Part shown: piece after piece, positions 28,564 through 36,212 of the stretch
Position numbering within the stretch: position 1 is the stretch's first letter
How the letters are laid out: each line of letters starts with the position of its first letter
The notes under the pieces: model-generated
The model's database searches: none
The model's input: the letters and a program-made list of their open reading frames with translations, nothing else
What the model was told of the DNA's origin: nothing
Translations under genes and position numbers: made by a program
Assembly: GCA_949284415.1 (NCBI GenBank)
Contig: CASDVM010000040.1
Location: forward strand, 1 to 64,000
Direction of reading: 5' to 3'
Length of the DNA: 64,000 nt
From: an uncultured bacterium
Lineage (GTDB): Bacteria; Cyanobacteriota; Vampirovibrionia; Gastranaerophilales; Gastranaerophilaceae

Positions 28564-28592
28564 AAATTCAAACTCCTCTTGCTATATACCTT

Positions 28593-28620
28593 ATTATAAC
28601 ATATTTTTTTAACTTTTCAA
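28593..28620 (-). promoter_or_regulatory. sigma70-like promoter of leader/pilin C
   Basis: On the minus strand: TTGAAA (28620-28615), a 16-nt spacer, TATAAT (28598-28593), 30 nt upstream of the leader ATG. The -35 box overlaps the last codons of folE2. Confidence 0.65.
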
Positions 28621-29399
28621 TGTTTTATTTCATGTTGAAAAGCCCATGCCGAATGGTTATGTATACTTTCAAATGCTTCGCAGTCAACCTGAAATTCTTT
28701 TATTATCGGATGATTTCTTAGTTTAACGACAACATCACGCAATACATCTTCTACAAATTTGGGATTATCCCAGGCCTTCTCTGTTACAAATTTTTCATCT
28801 TCACGCTTTAATAAAGGATATACAGGACAGGATGCACAACTTTCAATTAATTCGATTAAATCTTCAAGCCATACCTGCTCATTTTCATCATAGGAAACTT
28901 TTACCCTGATAAATGCCCGCTGGTTATGAGCGCCGTTATCTGAAATTTCCTTTGAACACGGGCAGAGCGTTGTTACAGGGACTTCAACTCCAAGAATAAA
29001 TTTGTAATCACCTTTTTCAATCCGTCCTTCAAACAGGCATTCATAACTCATAGGCGCAGACAAACCCGTTACCGGCGATTTTTTATCAAGAAAATATGTA
29101 AATTTGAATTCAAGTTCTCCGCTTTCAGCATCAAGATTATGAATAATTTTCTCTAAACATCCTTTAATATCAACGCCGAGAAGATTTTTGTTTTTCCATT
29201 CCGCAAGAACCTCTACAAACCTTGACATGTGCGTTCCCTTGTAATCTCTGGGTAACGATACATTCACCCTTGCTTTTGCACATACGATCTGGTTAGAACT
29301 GTTTTTCCGTTGAATTATCAAAGGAAGTTCAAGATGTTTAATTCCGACCTTTTGAATATCTACATTTCTTGTATCTTTTAAGTTCTGTATATCCTTCAT
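28617..29399 (-). CDS. folE2: GTP cyclohydrolase FolE2 (type IB)
   Basis: 260 residues of the GCYH-IB family, which opens GTP to dihydroneopterin triphosphate, the first step of folate (and queuosine) synthesis, using a metal other than strictly zinc. The family motifs GTHMSRF (near 55-61), LSAPMSYEC, PVTTLCPCSKEIS with Cys146 and Cys148, and NQRAFIRV are present. The length is typical. The stop lies next to the promoter of pilin-like gene C. A terminator separates it from the thioredoxin-fold gene upstream. Confidence 0.94.
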   Translation of the reverse strand: MKDIQNLKDTRNVDIQKVGIKHLELPLIIQRKNSSNQIVCAKARVNVSLPRDYKGTHMSRFVEVLAEWKNKNLLGVDIKGCLEKIIHNLDAESGELEFKFTYFLDKKSPVTGLSAPMSYECLFEGRIEKGDYKFILGVEVPVTTLCPCSKEISDNGAHNQRAFIRVKVSYDENEQVWLEDLIELIESCASCPVYPLLKREDEKFVTEKAWDNPKFVEDVLRDVVVKLRNHPIIKEFQVDCEAFESIHNHSAWAFQHEIKH

Positions 29400-29415
29400 A
29401 AAACTATTTTAGCAT

Positions 29416-29449
29416 AAAAAAAAGACCTTGATATATTTCTTCAAGGCCT
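29416..29449 (-). terminator. Terminator of the thioredoxin-fold gene
   Basis: On the minus strand GGCCTTGA and TCAAGGTC pair around AGAAATATA, followed by eight T. It lies between the thioredoxin-fold gene and folE2. Confidence 0.75.
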
Positions 29450-29547
29450 ATCCGTTTAAATAAGAAGAGAGAGCTTTATACTTATATAAAACCCACTCTT
29501 ACAAAAAAATTGCTATTTTTTTCTCATTTATGAAGAAATATTAAGAA

Positions 29548-30021
29548 TTATTTTTCTTCCGTTGAAACGGCTTTGTCCAAAAGCTTTCTTATTCTAAGAT
29601 ATCTGTCCAATTCAACTCTGAATTTCTTCAAATTTTGATAATAGTTATTTGCCATTAAAACTCTGTTGTCATACTTTGGATCAAGAATATAAACTGTAGG
29701 GAATCCGGAAATACCCACATCTTCTACAAGAGCTTTATTATTTTCATTTTCAACATCAATCATAACAAAATTATATTTATTTTTATAAATGCTGCTTAAT
29801 GCTTTAAATTTCGGCATAAACTTCATACAATAACCGCACCAGTCAACGTAAAATAAAGCTAACATCGGTTTGTCAGATTCCAGCGCTTTATCATAAGTAA
29901 TTCCAATCTTGTAATCAGACGGATGCTTTGGAGCATTCATTGCGGCAACTGCAAAGCCTACAACTGATGATACTGCCATTGCTATAATAATTCCTAAAGT
30001 AATAAGTAGTTTCTTTTTCAT
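29548..30021 (-). CDS. Membrane-anchored thioredoxin-fold protein
   Basis: 157 residues. An N-terminal membrane helix (about 5-28) is followed by a thioredoxin fold with the redox pair in DWCGYC (Cys62, Cys65), a cis-Pro loop GFPTVYIL and a C-terminal helix. The domain should face outside the cytoplasm and handle thiol exchange or cytochrome/secretion quality control. ATG 30021 is chosen because TTGGAGG lies just upstream; the apparent TTG start at 30033 is part of that ribosome site. A TATAAT is close upstream, giving a short leader. Confidence 0.85.
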   Translation of the reverse strand: MKKKLLITLGIIIAMAVSSVVGFAVAAMNAPKHPSDYKIGITYDKALESDKPMLALFYVDWCGYCMKFMPKFKALSSIYKNKYNFVMIDVENENNKALVEDVGISGFPTVYILDPKYDNRVLMANNYYQNLKKFRVELDRYLRIRKLLDKAVSTEEK

Positions 30022-30111
30022 AATATCCTCCAATACACATTATACTACAAACTTTTTATCTTACAAATTTTTATAATTTGAAATATAACTTAACAAAAAT
30101 GTTTAAAAAAT

Positions 30112-30143
30112 TATATACTATGGTATATACTAAATATATACTA
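30112..30143 (+). promoter_or_regulatory. Three TATATACTA direct repeats
   Basis: TATATACTA occurs at 30112, 30124 and 30135, spaced 12 and 11 bp, about one helical turn each. It lies about 75 nt upstream of the sigma factor gene and 90 nt upstream of the divergent thioredoxin-fold gene. Possible binding sites for a regulator. Confidence 0.4.
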
Positions 30144-30217
30144 ATTTAGATTTGTATATAACAATAATCAAAATGTATCGTCTTGTGTTACTGAAAAAAG
30201 AAGGAGTTTAAAGAGGT

Positions 30218-31117
30218 ATGAAAAAAAATTCCCCCGTCAAAATGAAATCTTCAGGCAGGCTTTCCAACCCTGCCAAAAATGAAATTTTTGACGGTGCAGG
30301 TGATAGCGTACTATCAAATTATGTCAGAGAAATTTCCGACTACAAATCACTTACCCCGTCAGAAGAAAAAGAGCTTGCAAAAAAAGCAAAAGCAGGAGAT
30401 GAAGAGGCAAAAAAACAATTAATCAAAGCTAATTTGAAACTTGTAATCACAATCGCAAAAAAAGCAATTCACATGTCAAATCTTCCAATGATAGACTTGA
30501 TTCAGGAAGGTAATCTTGGGCTTATGATTGCGGCAGAAAAATTCAATTACAAACTCGGCTATAAATTTGCAACTTATGCAAGCTGGTGGATTAAACAGGC
30601 AATGTTTAAGGCAATATCAGAACAGTCTCACTGTATGAAAATTCCTGTTTATATACAGGAAACCTTATCGAGATTTTCTAAACTAAAACGCGAAATGGAA
30701 CGAGAAAACAACTGTCAGGTACAAAATGAAGAAGTTGCAAAAAAAATGAATATTCCGTCCGACAAAATTGATTTATTCCTGAACGCATACTCAAAAACAA
30801 TATCCATAGAAAGCAGTTTAGAAAACCATGACGGCAAAGAAATGAATATCGCAGATATTATAGAAGATAAAAAAGCATCTGCCACTGAAAATGCAGAATT
30901 AGAAGATTTGAAAACCGATATTCTTAATGTAATTTCAACTCTGAAAGAGCGGGAACAGCAGGTTGTCAAAATGCGCTACGGTCTGGATGGAGACGATAAA
31001 AAAACTCTCGAAGAAATCGGCAGTATTTACGGCGTAACAAAAGAATGCATACGCCAGACAGAATTAAGAGCTTTGAAAAAGATGAAATTCTCCGTGTTAG
31101 GTCAGTACGTTGATTAG
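30218..31117 (+). CDS. RNA polymerase sigma factor, RpoD-like group 2
   Basis: 299 residues. Region 1.2 (SVLSNYVREISDYKSLTPSEEKELAKKAKAGD), region 2 (NLPMIDLIQEGNLGLMIAAEKFNYKLGYKFATYASWWIKQAM), region 3 and region 4 (LKEREQQVVKMRYGLDGDDKKTLEEIGSIYGVTKECIRQTELRALKKM) are all present. Region 1.1 is missing. This matches the non-essential SigB-SigE group of cyanobacteria that reads stress or starvation promoters with a RpoD-like sequence. AAGGAG and AGAGG lie before the ATG. Three direct repeats upstream suggest regulated transcription. Confidence 0.9.
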   Translation: MKKNSPVKMKSSGRLSNPAKNEIFDGAGDSVLSNYVREISDYKSLTPSEEKELAKKAKAGDEEAKKQLIKANLKLVITIAKKAIHMSNLPMIDLIQEGNLGLMIAAEKFNYKLGYKFATYASWWIKQAMFKAISEQSHCMKIPVYIQETLSRFSKLKREMERENNCQVQNEEVAKKMNIPSDKIDLFLNAYSKTISIESSLENHDGKEMNIADIIEDKKASATENAELEDLKTDILNVISTLKEREQQVVKMRYGLDGDDKKTLEEIGSIYGVTKECIRQTELRALKKMKFSVLGQYVD

Positions 31118-31247
31118 GTGTGTATATTTTATTCATTTGTGTTTATTTGTATAAAAAATTTCAAAAGGAGGCATCAATGCTTCCTTTTTTGTAATTTTCA
31201 TATAAATACAGGTGTACTTTTTTTTCAAAATCATTAATATTAAAAGT

Positions 31248-31781
31248 ATGAAAAAATTTTTGACATTACTATTGATAATAATTTTTTCCGCAGGAAACAT
31301 CACATTTGCGGAAGGTGATTTATGGGATAATTTCGGGGATCAAAATGTTTACGGTCAAAAACCGGTAAGCGACCAAGATTTTCAAAAAGCTCTTGAAAGC
31401 AAAAAAGGGAAAAAGAAAAAAGATAAAAATATTCCCAAAGGAGAGAGTTTTTCAAGGAGCAATGAAACAGAATCACTAACAACAACCGTTAAAGAGCCGC
31501 AAATATTACTTATTCCGCTGAGTTTGAAAGCCGGAGAAGATGTAATAATCCCTCCCGGACACTATGAAGTAAAAGGAGAACGGGAGAACGGTAAAACATA
31601 TTTGAAACTTTACCAGTCGCATTTCATGATAGCAAAACTGCCGGCTACAGAAACAAATGATGATTTTGGCGAACAGACAATTAACTTTGTAAAACTATTA
31701 CCGCATGGGGATTATCATGTCCGGATTATTTACGGCAGTATTGATTTTAATGCGTACGCAGTAATTGACACAGCAGACTAA
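31248..31781 (+). CDS. Secreted protein of unknown function
   Basis: 177 residues from ATG 31248. A typical signal peptide (MKKFLTLLLIIIFSAGNITFA) precedes a Lys-rich stretch (KKGKKKKDKN) and a beta-rich domain, about 80-177, with IIPPGHYEVKGE and PHGDYHVRIIYGS. Family not recognised. It is followed 34 nt later by deoB on the same strand. Exported, probably periplasmic or surface-attached. Confidence 0.6.
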   Translation: MKKFLTLLLIIIFSAGNITFAEGDLWDNFGDQNVYGQKPVSDQDFQKALESKKGKKKKDKNIPKGESFSRSNETESLTTTVKEPQILLIPLSLKAGEDVIIPPGHYEVKGERENGKTYLKLYQSHFMIAKLPATETNDDFGEQTINFVKLLPHGDYHVRIIYGSIDFNAYAVIDTAD

Positions 31782-31815
31782 AATTGCTAAAATCTGGTTA
31801 TAAGAGGGGGAAAAT

Positions 31816-32994
31816 ATGAAAAGAGTAATAGTAACGGTAATAGATTCTATGGGCACAGGCGCAATGCCAGATTGCAGAGAATTTAACGACACACCGCAGT
31901 GTAATACATTAAAACATGTATGCGAATTTAATAACGGGCTTAATGTTCCAAATATGGAAAAAATGGGACTAGGTAATATTCAAGATTACAAAGGAATAAA
32001 AAAAGTTAATAATCCGACTGCCGAATACGGTATAATGGAAGAAAAATCTAAAGGTAAAGATACAACCACGGGCCACTGGGAAATGGCTGGATTAGTTTCC
32101 CAAAAACCTTTTGCAACATTTCCGAACGGCTTTCCCGATGAATTAATAGAAGAATTTATAAAACAAACAAAATGCGGAGGTGTTCTTGCCAACATTCCTG
32201 CAAGCGGAACGGCTATTATTGCAGAATTAAATGAAGAACACCATAAAACCAAATTTCCGATTGTTTATACGAGCGCGGACAGCGTTTTTCAAATCGCGGT
32301 TGATACGGATTTAATCCCGCTTGAAACATTATATGAATGGTGCGAAACCGCAAGAAAAATTCTTGATGATGGCGGCTGGAATGTGTCAAGAGTAATTGCA
32401 AGACCTTATAAAATTATTGACGGCAAACCGACAAGAATATCCAAGGATAGAAGAGACTATTCAATGGTGCCTTCACATACAGTTTTAAATGAAATTAAAG
32501 ATAAAGGCGGAAAAGTTATTGCAATAGGCAAGATTGAAGATATTTTTTCAAAATCAGGTATCACTCATGCTATTCATACAGGCTCTAATAAAGAAGGTCT
32601 CGAATTAACCCTGAAAGCCGTAAAAAATGAACTGAATCTTGAAAAAATTGCGTATCCGTCTAATAACAAAACATTTAATGACAAAACATTTATTTTCACA
32701 AATCTTGTTGATACTGATATGCTTTACGGACACAGAAACGATGCCGCAGGCTACGGCAGAGCCATTGAAGAAATTGACACATACGTTGATGATATTATTG
32801 ACGCAATGAATGAAGATGATTTACTTATTATTACGGCAGATCACGGATGCGACCCGACAGTTGAGGGAACCGACCACACTAGAGAATACGTACCCGTTCT
32901 TATTTATAATAAAAATATTAAAGGTGAAAATCTCGGAATGATTAAGGGGTTTGATTATATAGCGGACAGAATAAAAAAATGGCTTAACATTTAA
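31816..32994 (+). CDS. deoB: Phosphopentomutase
   Basis: 392 residues of the alkaline-phosphatase superfamily. It interconverts (deoxy)ribose 1- and 5-phosphate, feeding nucleoside sugars into the pentose phosphate pathway. Metal and phosphate sites are visible in VIDSMGTGAMPD near the start, TTGHWEMAG, HAIHTGSN and TADHGCDPT. The length is typical. Together with mtnP elsewhere in the window it fits nucleoside salvage. Confidence 0.95.
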   Translation: MKRVIVTVIDSMGTGAMPDCREFNDTPQCNTLKHVCEFNNGLNVPNMEKMGLGNIQDYKGIKKVNNPTAEYGIMEEKSKGKDTTTGHWEMAGLVSQKPFATFPNGFPDELIEEFIKQTKCGGVLANIPASGTAIIAELNEEHHKTKFPIVYTSADSVFQIAVDTDLIPLETLYEWCETARKILDDGGWNVSRVIARPYKIIDGKPTRISKDRRDYSMVPSHTVLNEIKDKGGKVIAIGKIEDIFSKSGITHAIHTGSNKEGLELTLKAVKNELNLEKIAYPSNNKTFNDKTFIFTNLVDTDMLYGHRNDAAGYGRAIEEIDTYVDDIIDAMNEDDLLIITADHGCDPTVEGTDHTREYVPVLIYNKNIKGENLGMIKGFDYIADRIKKWLNI

Positions 32995-33083
32995 AATGTA
33001 TAATTGAATTTTAAAATGTTTTATATTATAATCAATAAGTGAAGAAATTCACATTGTATTTAAAATATAAGGAGAAAGTAGAA

Positions 33084-33260
33084 ATGACAGTAAAAGTAAA
33101 TGATTCTTGTATCGGATGCGGAGCTTGCGAATCAATTTGTGATGCAGTATTTTCAGTAGACGGTATTGCTCAGGTTAACGAATCAGCTGTAGCTGATAAC
33201 ATGGATTGTGTAAAAGAAGCTGCAGAATCCTGCCCTGTATCAGCTATTGAAGTTGAATAA
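33084..33260 (+). CDS. Ferredoxin, single [4Fe-4S] type
   Basis: 58 residues. Cysteines in CIGCGAC with CP near residue 49 bind one [4Fe-4S] cluster. The two remaining cysteines (CD near 21 and the one in MDC) are placed as the disulfide of Thermotoga-type ferredoxin. A low-potential electron carrier for anaerobic metabolism. ATG 33084 with AAGGAG seven bases upstream is chosen over an upstream in-frame ATG. A strong terminator follows. Confidence 0.93.
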   Translation: MTVKVNDSCIGCGACESICDAVFSVDGIAQVNESAVADNMDCVKEAAESCPVSAIEVE

Positions 33261-33281
33261 TTTGTTGTATAAAAACATTAT

Positions 33282-33309
33282 AAAAAAGACCCTTAAACGG
33301 GTCTTTTTT
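33282..33309. terminator. Bidirectional terminator
   Basis: A6-GACCC-TTAAAC-GGGTC-T6, after the ferredoxin gene and before the end of the convergent membrane protein gene. Confidence 0.85.
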
Positions 33310-33346
33310 ATTTTAAAACAGCGCTATTCGGTCTTATTTTAATCGT

Positions 33347-33835
33347 TTATTCTTTATATTCGCAGACAAAAACAATTTTTTGCTTTTTGATATCCTGCAC
33401 AGCGGCTCTGTTATCGAGAGAAACAAAATTCCCATCACTATCTACGCTTCCCTCTATAGAACACACAAATTTGTCAGAAACAGTATTGGTTTCAGAAGAA
33501 TTATAAGAATTTTCCCGAATTTCCCTCTGGCCGGCTTCCAATTCGTTTAATCGGGAATCAAAACGATTTTCTAAATTTCTTATTTCGTCCATTAAATTAA
33601 CCATTTCTGACCGATTATAAACTTCATGCCTTCTATCTCTTCCGTGCCTGTCTTCTCTTTCATCATAATCGTCATTTTGACTGCTTTCATAACTGTTTTC
33701 GTTATTTTGGGTATTTTTATTATCATTTTTATAATTATCCATAATCATTGGAGCGCTTATAATCATAAAAACTCCGAGAATAATTACAAGTACAATAGCA
33801 TAACCCATATTTGACATAGCATATTTTTTCTGCAT
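33347..33835 (-). CDS. Single-pass membrane protein with acidic linker and coiled coil
   Basis: 162 residues from ATG 33835, with AAAGGAT upstream. One N-terminal membrane helix (about 10-30, MGYAIVLVIILGVFMII) is followed by a low-complexity Asn/Asp/Ser/Arg stretch (about 35-75), a coiled-coil segment (VNLMDEIRNLENRFDSRLNELEAGQREIR) and a C-terminal beta-like region with two Cys. The gene lies 22 nt downstream of the PEP carboxykinase-like gene, so it may be co-transcribed. Function unknown. Confidence 0.55.
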   Translation of the reverse strand: MQKKYAMSNMGYAIVLVIILGVFMIISAPMIMDNYKNDNKNTQNNENSYESSQNDDYDEREDRHGRDRRHEVYNRSEMVNLMDEIRNLENRFDSRLNELEAGQREIRENSYNSSETNTVSDKFVCSIEGSVDSDGNFVSLDNRAAVQDIKKQKIVFVCEYKE

Positions 33836-33857
33836 AAACCATCCTTTTTTATTTCTG

Positions 33858-35507
33858 TTAAGCCGGAATTTCCGCAATAACCGCATTCAAAGCATCTAAT
33901 GCGTCAGAAGGCAGTTTATCAATACCCGCTTTTTCGTTTTCTCTTGATTTGATAAAATTTACTCTGTCATTCATTCTTGCTGTAAATTGTTGTGCATACT
34001 CTCTATTACAAAAAGATGTATCAAAACCTTCAACATCAATAATTTGAATATCAGAAAAATTTTCCCATTTATGAAATTTTGCCTTGCCTTCGACAATAGC
34101 TTCTATAATCGAAAGAGTAATTTCTTTTTTTATTTTTTGTCCCATAAACTCGCCGGTATTAAGAATATAGCATTCAACACCGTCTTCTATCAATTTTTTA
34201 AAGCGATGATAATCAACAGCCAGAGGATAAACTCTGAAAGGGTTTGCATAAGGTTCAACAACTAAAGCATCAGGATCAACTCCTTTTGCAAGTCTTTCGG
34301 CAGATGTTCTTTTAGTTGCAAGAGTAGCCCCCATTGCTGCTCCTAAAGAAGCACCCGAAAGTTTTAATACCGGCGGAATAGTAGGGTCTTTCATAAGCCA
34401 GAATATTGCGTTGATAGGTTCGTCAATTCTGTCAACTCTGTTCGGTGCCCACAATTTTGACTTAACCGCACGGCCGTTTCCATTTCGAATATCTTCTGTT
34501 ACAGCAACAACCTTCCCGTCTGCAAGTTGAACAGCGCCTGCATTCTGATGTGTTAAGATGAATTTATTATCTTCGCTCCCGATCGGGTAATCGGCAGTTT
34601 TATCAAAATAGGCAGGTTCAAGAGCTATAGAATATTTCTTATCAACATTTATGATAAAGGCATCATCATGCAGCACGGTAATATCATATTTATTGTCGTG
34701 TTTTGCATGTGTAATTGTTGATTTACCGGAACCTGAAAGCCCGAATACAGCTGTTCCGAATGATTTTCCATTTTCGAGGTTATAGCGCTTCATTCCTCCA
34801 TGACATGATGCATAACCGTTACGTGAAGCACAGCCCCATGCAAGAGTTAATGTACCTTTTTTATGCTCTCCGAAATAACGCATCCCGAGAATTGCCGCAC
34901 AATTATGCTCAGGGTCAAAGAAAGTCAATCCGTAAGGGAAATCAGGATGCGACCAGTCAGGATCTGAAAATACAAATATATCACCTTCGTCAATTTTTCT
35001 TGAATTTTCATACATATCCGCATAAATTTCATTTATATATTGAAAATTCAGCATCCAGCTGTACATAATATTTTCAAATCCTTCCGGAATAAGCAGATGA
35101 GCTTTTACCATAAAATCTTTATCAAGTCCTATAACAGCTTCCGCTTTATACATCAATCTATCTCTGGTTCCGTAAACAGCTTCGCGAATAATCGGAAGCA
35201 AAACAGGAAGATCACATCCCGATTCGCCCGCAATTTTTCGTGCAGCCGCACATCGTCCGACAACTGCACCATCGTTAAATAACAACTGATTTGTTCCTTT
35301 TGGAAGCCCTGACTTTTCTGGTTCATAAACAGGCATACCCGTTAATTCAATAGTCCCCGGGCTACATTTAGCTAATTTATAAGCTTCCGATACGGATTTA
35401 ACTTCTTCGACATTATTTGCAAAAAACGGCGCCATTATTGTAGCACGCGCAGAAGACATCAGCCTTTTTAACTGTTCTGAGTCTGAAAAAAATTCTATAG
35501 TAGCCAT
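33858..35507 (-). CDS. pckA: ATP-dependent PEP carboxykinase family protein
   Basis: 549 residues, the normal PEPCK length. The kinase-1a P-loop GLSGSGKST (256-264) and a kinase-2-like HDDAF (280-284) are present. The mid-region SRNGYASCHGGMKRY and C-terminal GEFMGQKIKKE are less close to the canonical PEPCK motifs, so it is a divergent member. Expected reaction: oxaloacetate plus ATP to phosphoenolpyruvate plus CO2, for gluconeogenesis or fermentative carbon flow. ATG 35507 is chosen with AGGG upstream. Whether it is the main PEPCK is not certain. Confidence 0.75.
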   Translation of the reverse strand: MATIEFFSDSEQLKRLMSSARATIMAPFFANNVEEVKSVSEAYKLAKCSPGTIELTGMPVYEPEKSGLPKGTNQLLFNDGAVVGRCAAARKIAGESGCDLPVLLPIIREAVYGTRDRLMYKAEAVIGLDKDFMVKAHLLIPEGFENIMYSWMLNFQYINEIYADMYENSRKIDEGDIFVFSDPDWSHPDFPYGLTFFDPEHNCAAILGMRYFGEHKKGTLTLAWGCASRNGYASCHGGMKRYNLENGKSFGTAVFGLSGSGKSTITHAKHDNKYDITVLHDDAFIINVDKKYSIALEPAYFDKTADYPIGSEDNKFILTHQNAGAVQLADGKVVAVTEDIRNGNGRAVKSKLWAPNRVDRIDEPINAIFWLMKDPTIPPVLKLSGASLGAAMGATLATKRTSAERLAKGVDPDALVVEPYANPFRVYPLAVDYHRFKKLIEDGVECYILNTGEFMGQKIKKEITLSIIEAIVEGKAKFHKWENFSDIQIIDVEGFDTSFCNREYAQQFTARMNDRVNFIKSRENEKAGIDKLPSDALDALNAVIAEIPA

Positions 35508-35682
35508 ATACACAACCCTCCGACTTTCAAAAAAAATAATACCATAAAACGGCTTCCGGAGCAATCACATTTCTCTGATTTTTATGAGTATTTTAAGTTT
35601 ATAATAAATTCGGGTAGTTACAAAAAATTAAAATTGTGATAGAATATTGTTGTAAGAAATTTAGAAAAGGGGATTTTAGTTA

Positions 35683-36180
35683 ATGTATATAAAAAAATTT
35701 AAGACTTTAATATTAATACTTGCCGTAATTGCAGGAATAAATGTATTTGCGGCAACATCAGGATACACGGTTGTTAATGCAAACGGAGTACAGACTCAAA
35801 GCAGTTCAAAGGCTTATGCTTTGGTAAACCCTCTGGATATTGTTGCAAGACCGAATTTTTACCTTAACAAAAATGTTAAGATTAAAGCTAAATTTGATAA
35901 ATTTTCAACTCTCGGACTTGATTACAAACCTGCTATGAGAAGCTCTCAAGACTACATATCATTCTTAATCCAACGCCCTGATGTTACAGACCATAACATT
36001 CCGCTTTCGGAATTAAAAATATTTTTAAACAGAACTGAAGCCGAAAAATATATCGACCTTAATTCAGGCGATATTGTAGAATTCAGCGGAAAAGTTTTCT
36101 CAAACGCACTTGGAGATGCATGGATGGATGTTGATAAATTTGCGGTTATCAGCAGCACAAAACCGAAAGATGAAAAATAA
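35683..36180 (+). CDS. Secreted protein with possible OB-like domain
   Basis: 165 residues. A signal peptide (KKFKTLILILAVIAGINVFA) precedes a beta-rich domain (about 55-160: LDIVARPNFYLNKNVKIKAKF..., NSGDIVEFSGKVFSN, AWMDVDKFAVI) that reads like an OB-type fold. AAAAGGGGAT precedes the ATG. It is followed 32 nt later by the GH57 gene. No family recognised by name; probably a periplasmic binding or accessory protein. Confidence 0.55.
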   Translation: MYIKKFKTLILILAVIAGINVFAATSGYTVVNANGVQTQSSSKAYALVNPLDIVARPNFYLNKNVKIKAKFDKFSTLGLDYKPAMRSSQDYISFLIQRPDVTDHNIPLSELKIFLNRTEAEKYIDLNSGDIVEFSGKVFSNALGDAWMDVDKFAVISSTKPKDEK

Positions 36181-36212
36181 AACATTTTTACAAATTATTA
36201 CGGAGTTAAGAG

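Larger units (their letters stand above)
28375..28569 (-). repeat. 195-bp leader module, copy 1 (pilin C)
   Basis: Nearly identical to 48261-48455 (one mismatch found by eye in 195 bases). The module spans the ATG, the leader ORF, the G10 tract and a GATCGTGC/GCGTGATGAC palindrome. Flanking promoter sequences differ, so the repeat was copied or recombined as a unit. Confidence 0.85.

Noticed and set aside
33039-33083. Longer ferredoxin start
   Set aside because: The upstream ATG gives 15 extra residues unlike any ferredoxin; the Shine-Dalgarno points to 33084.
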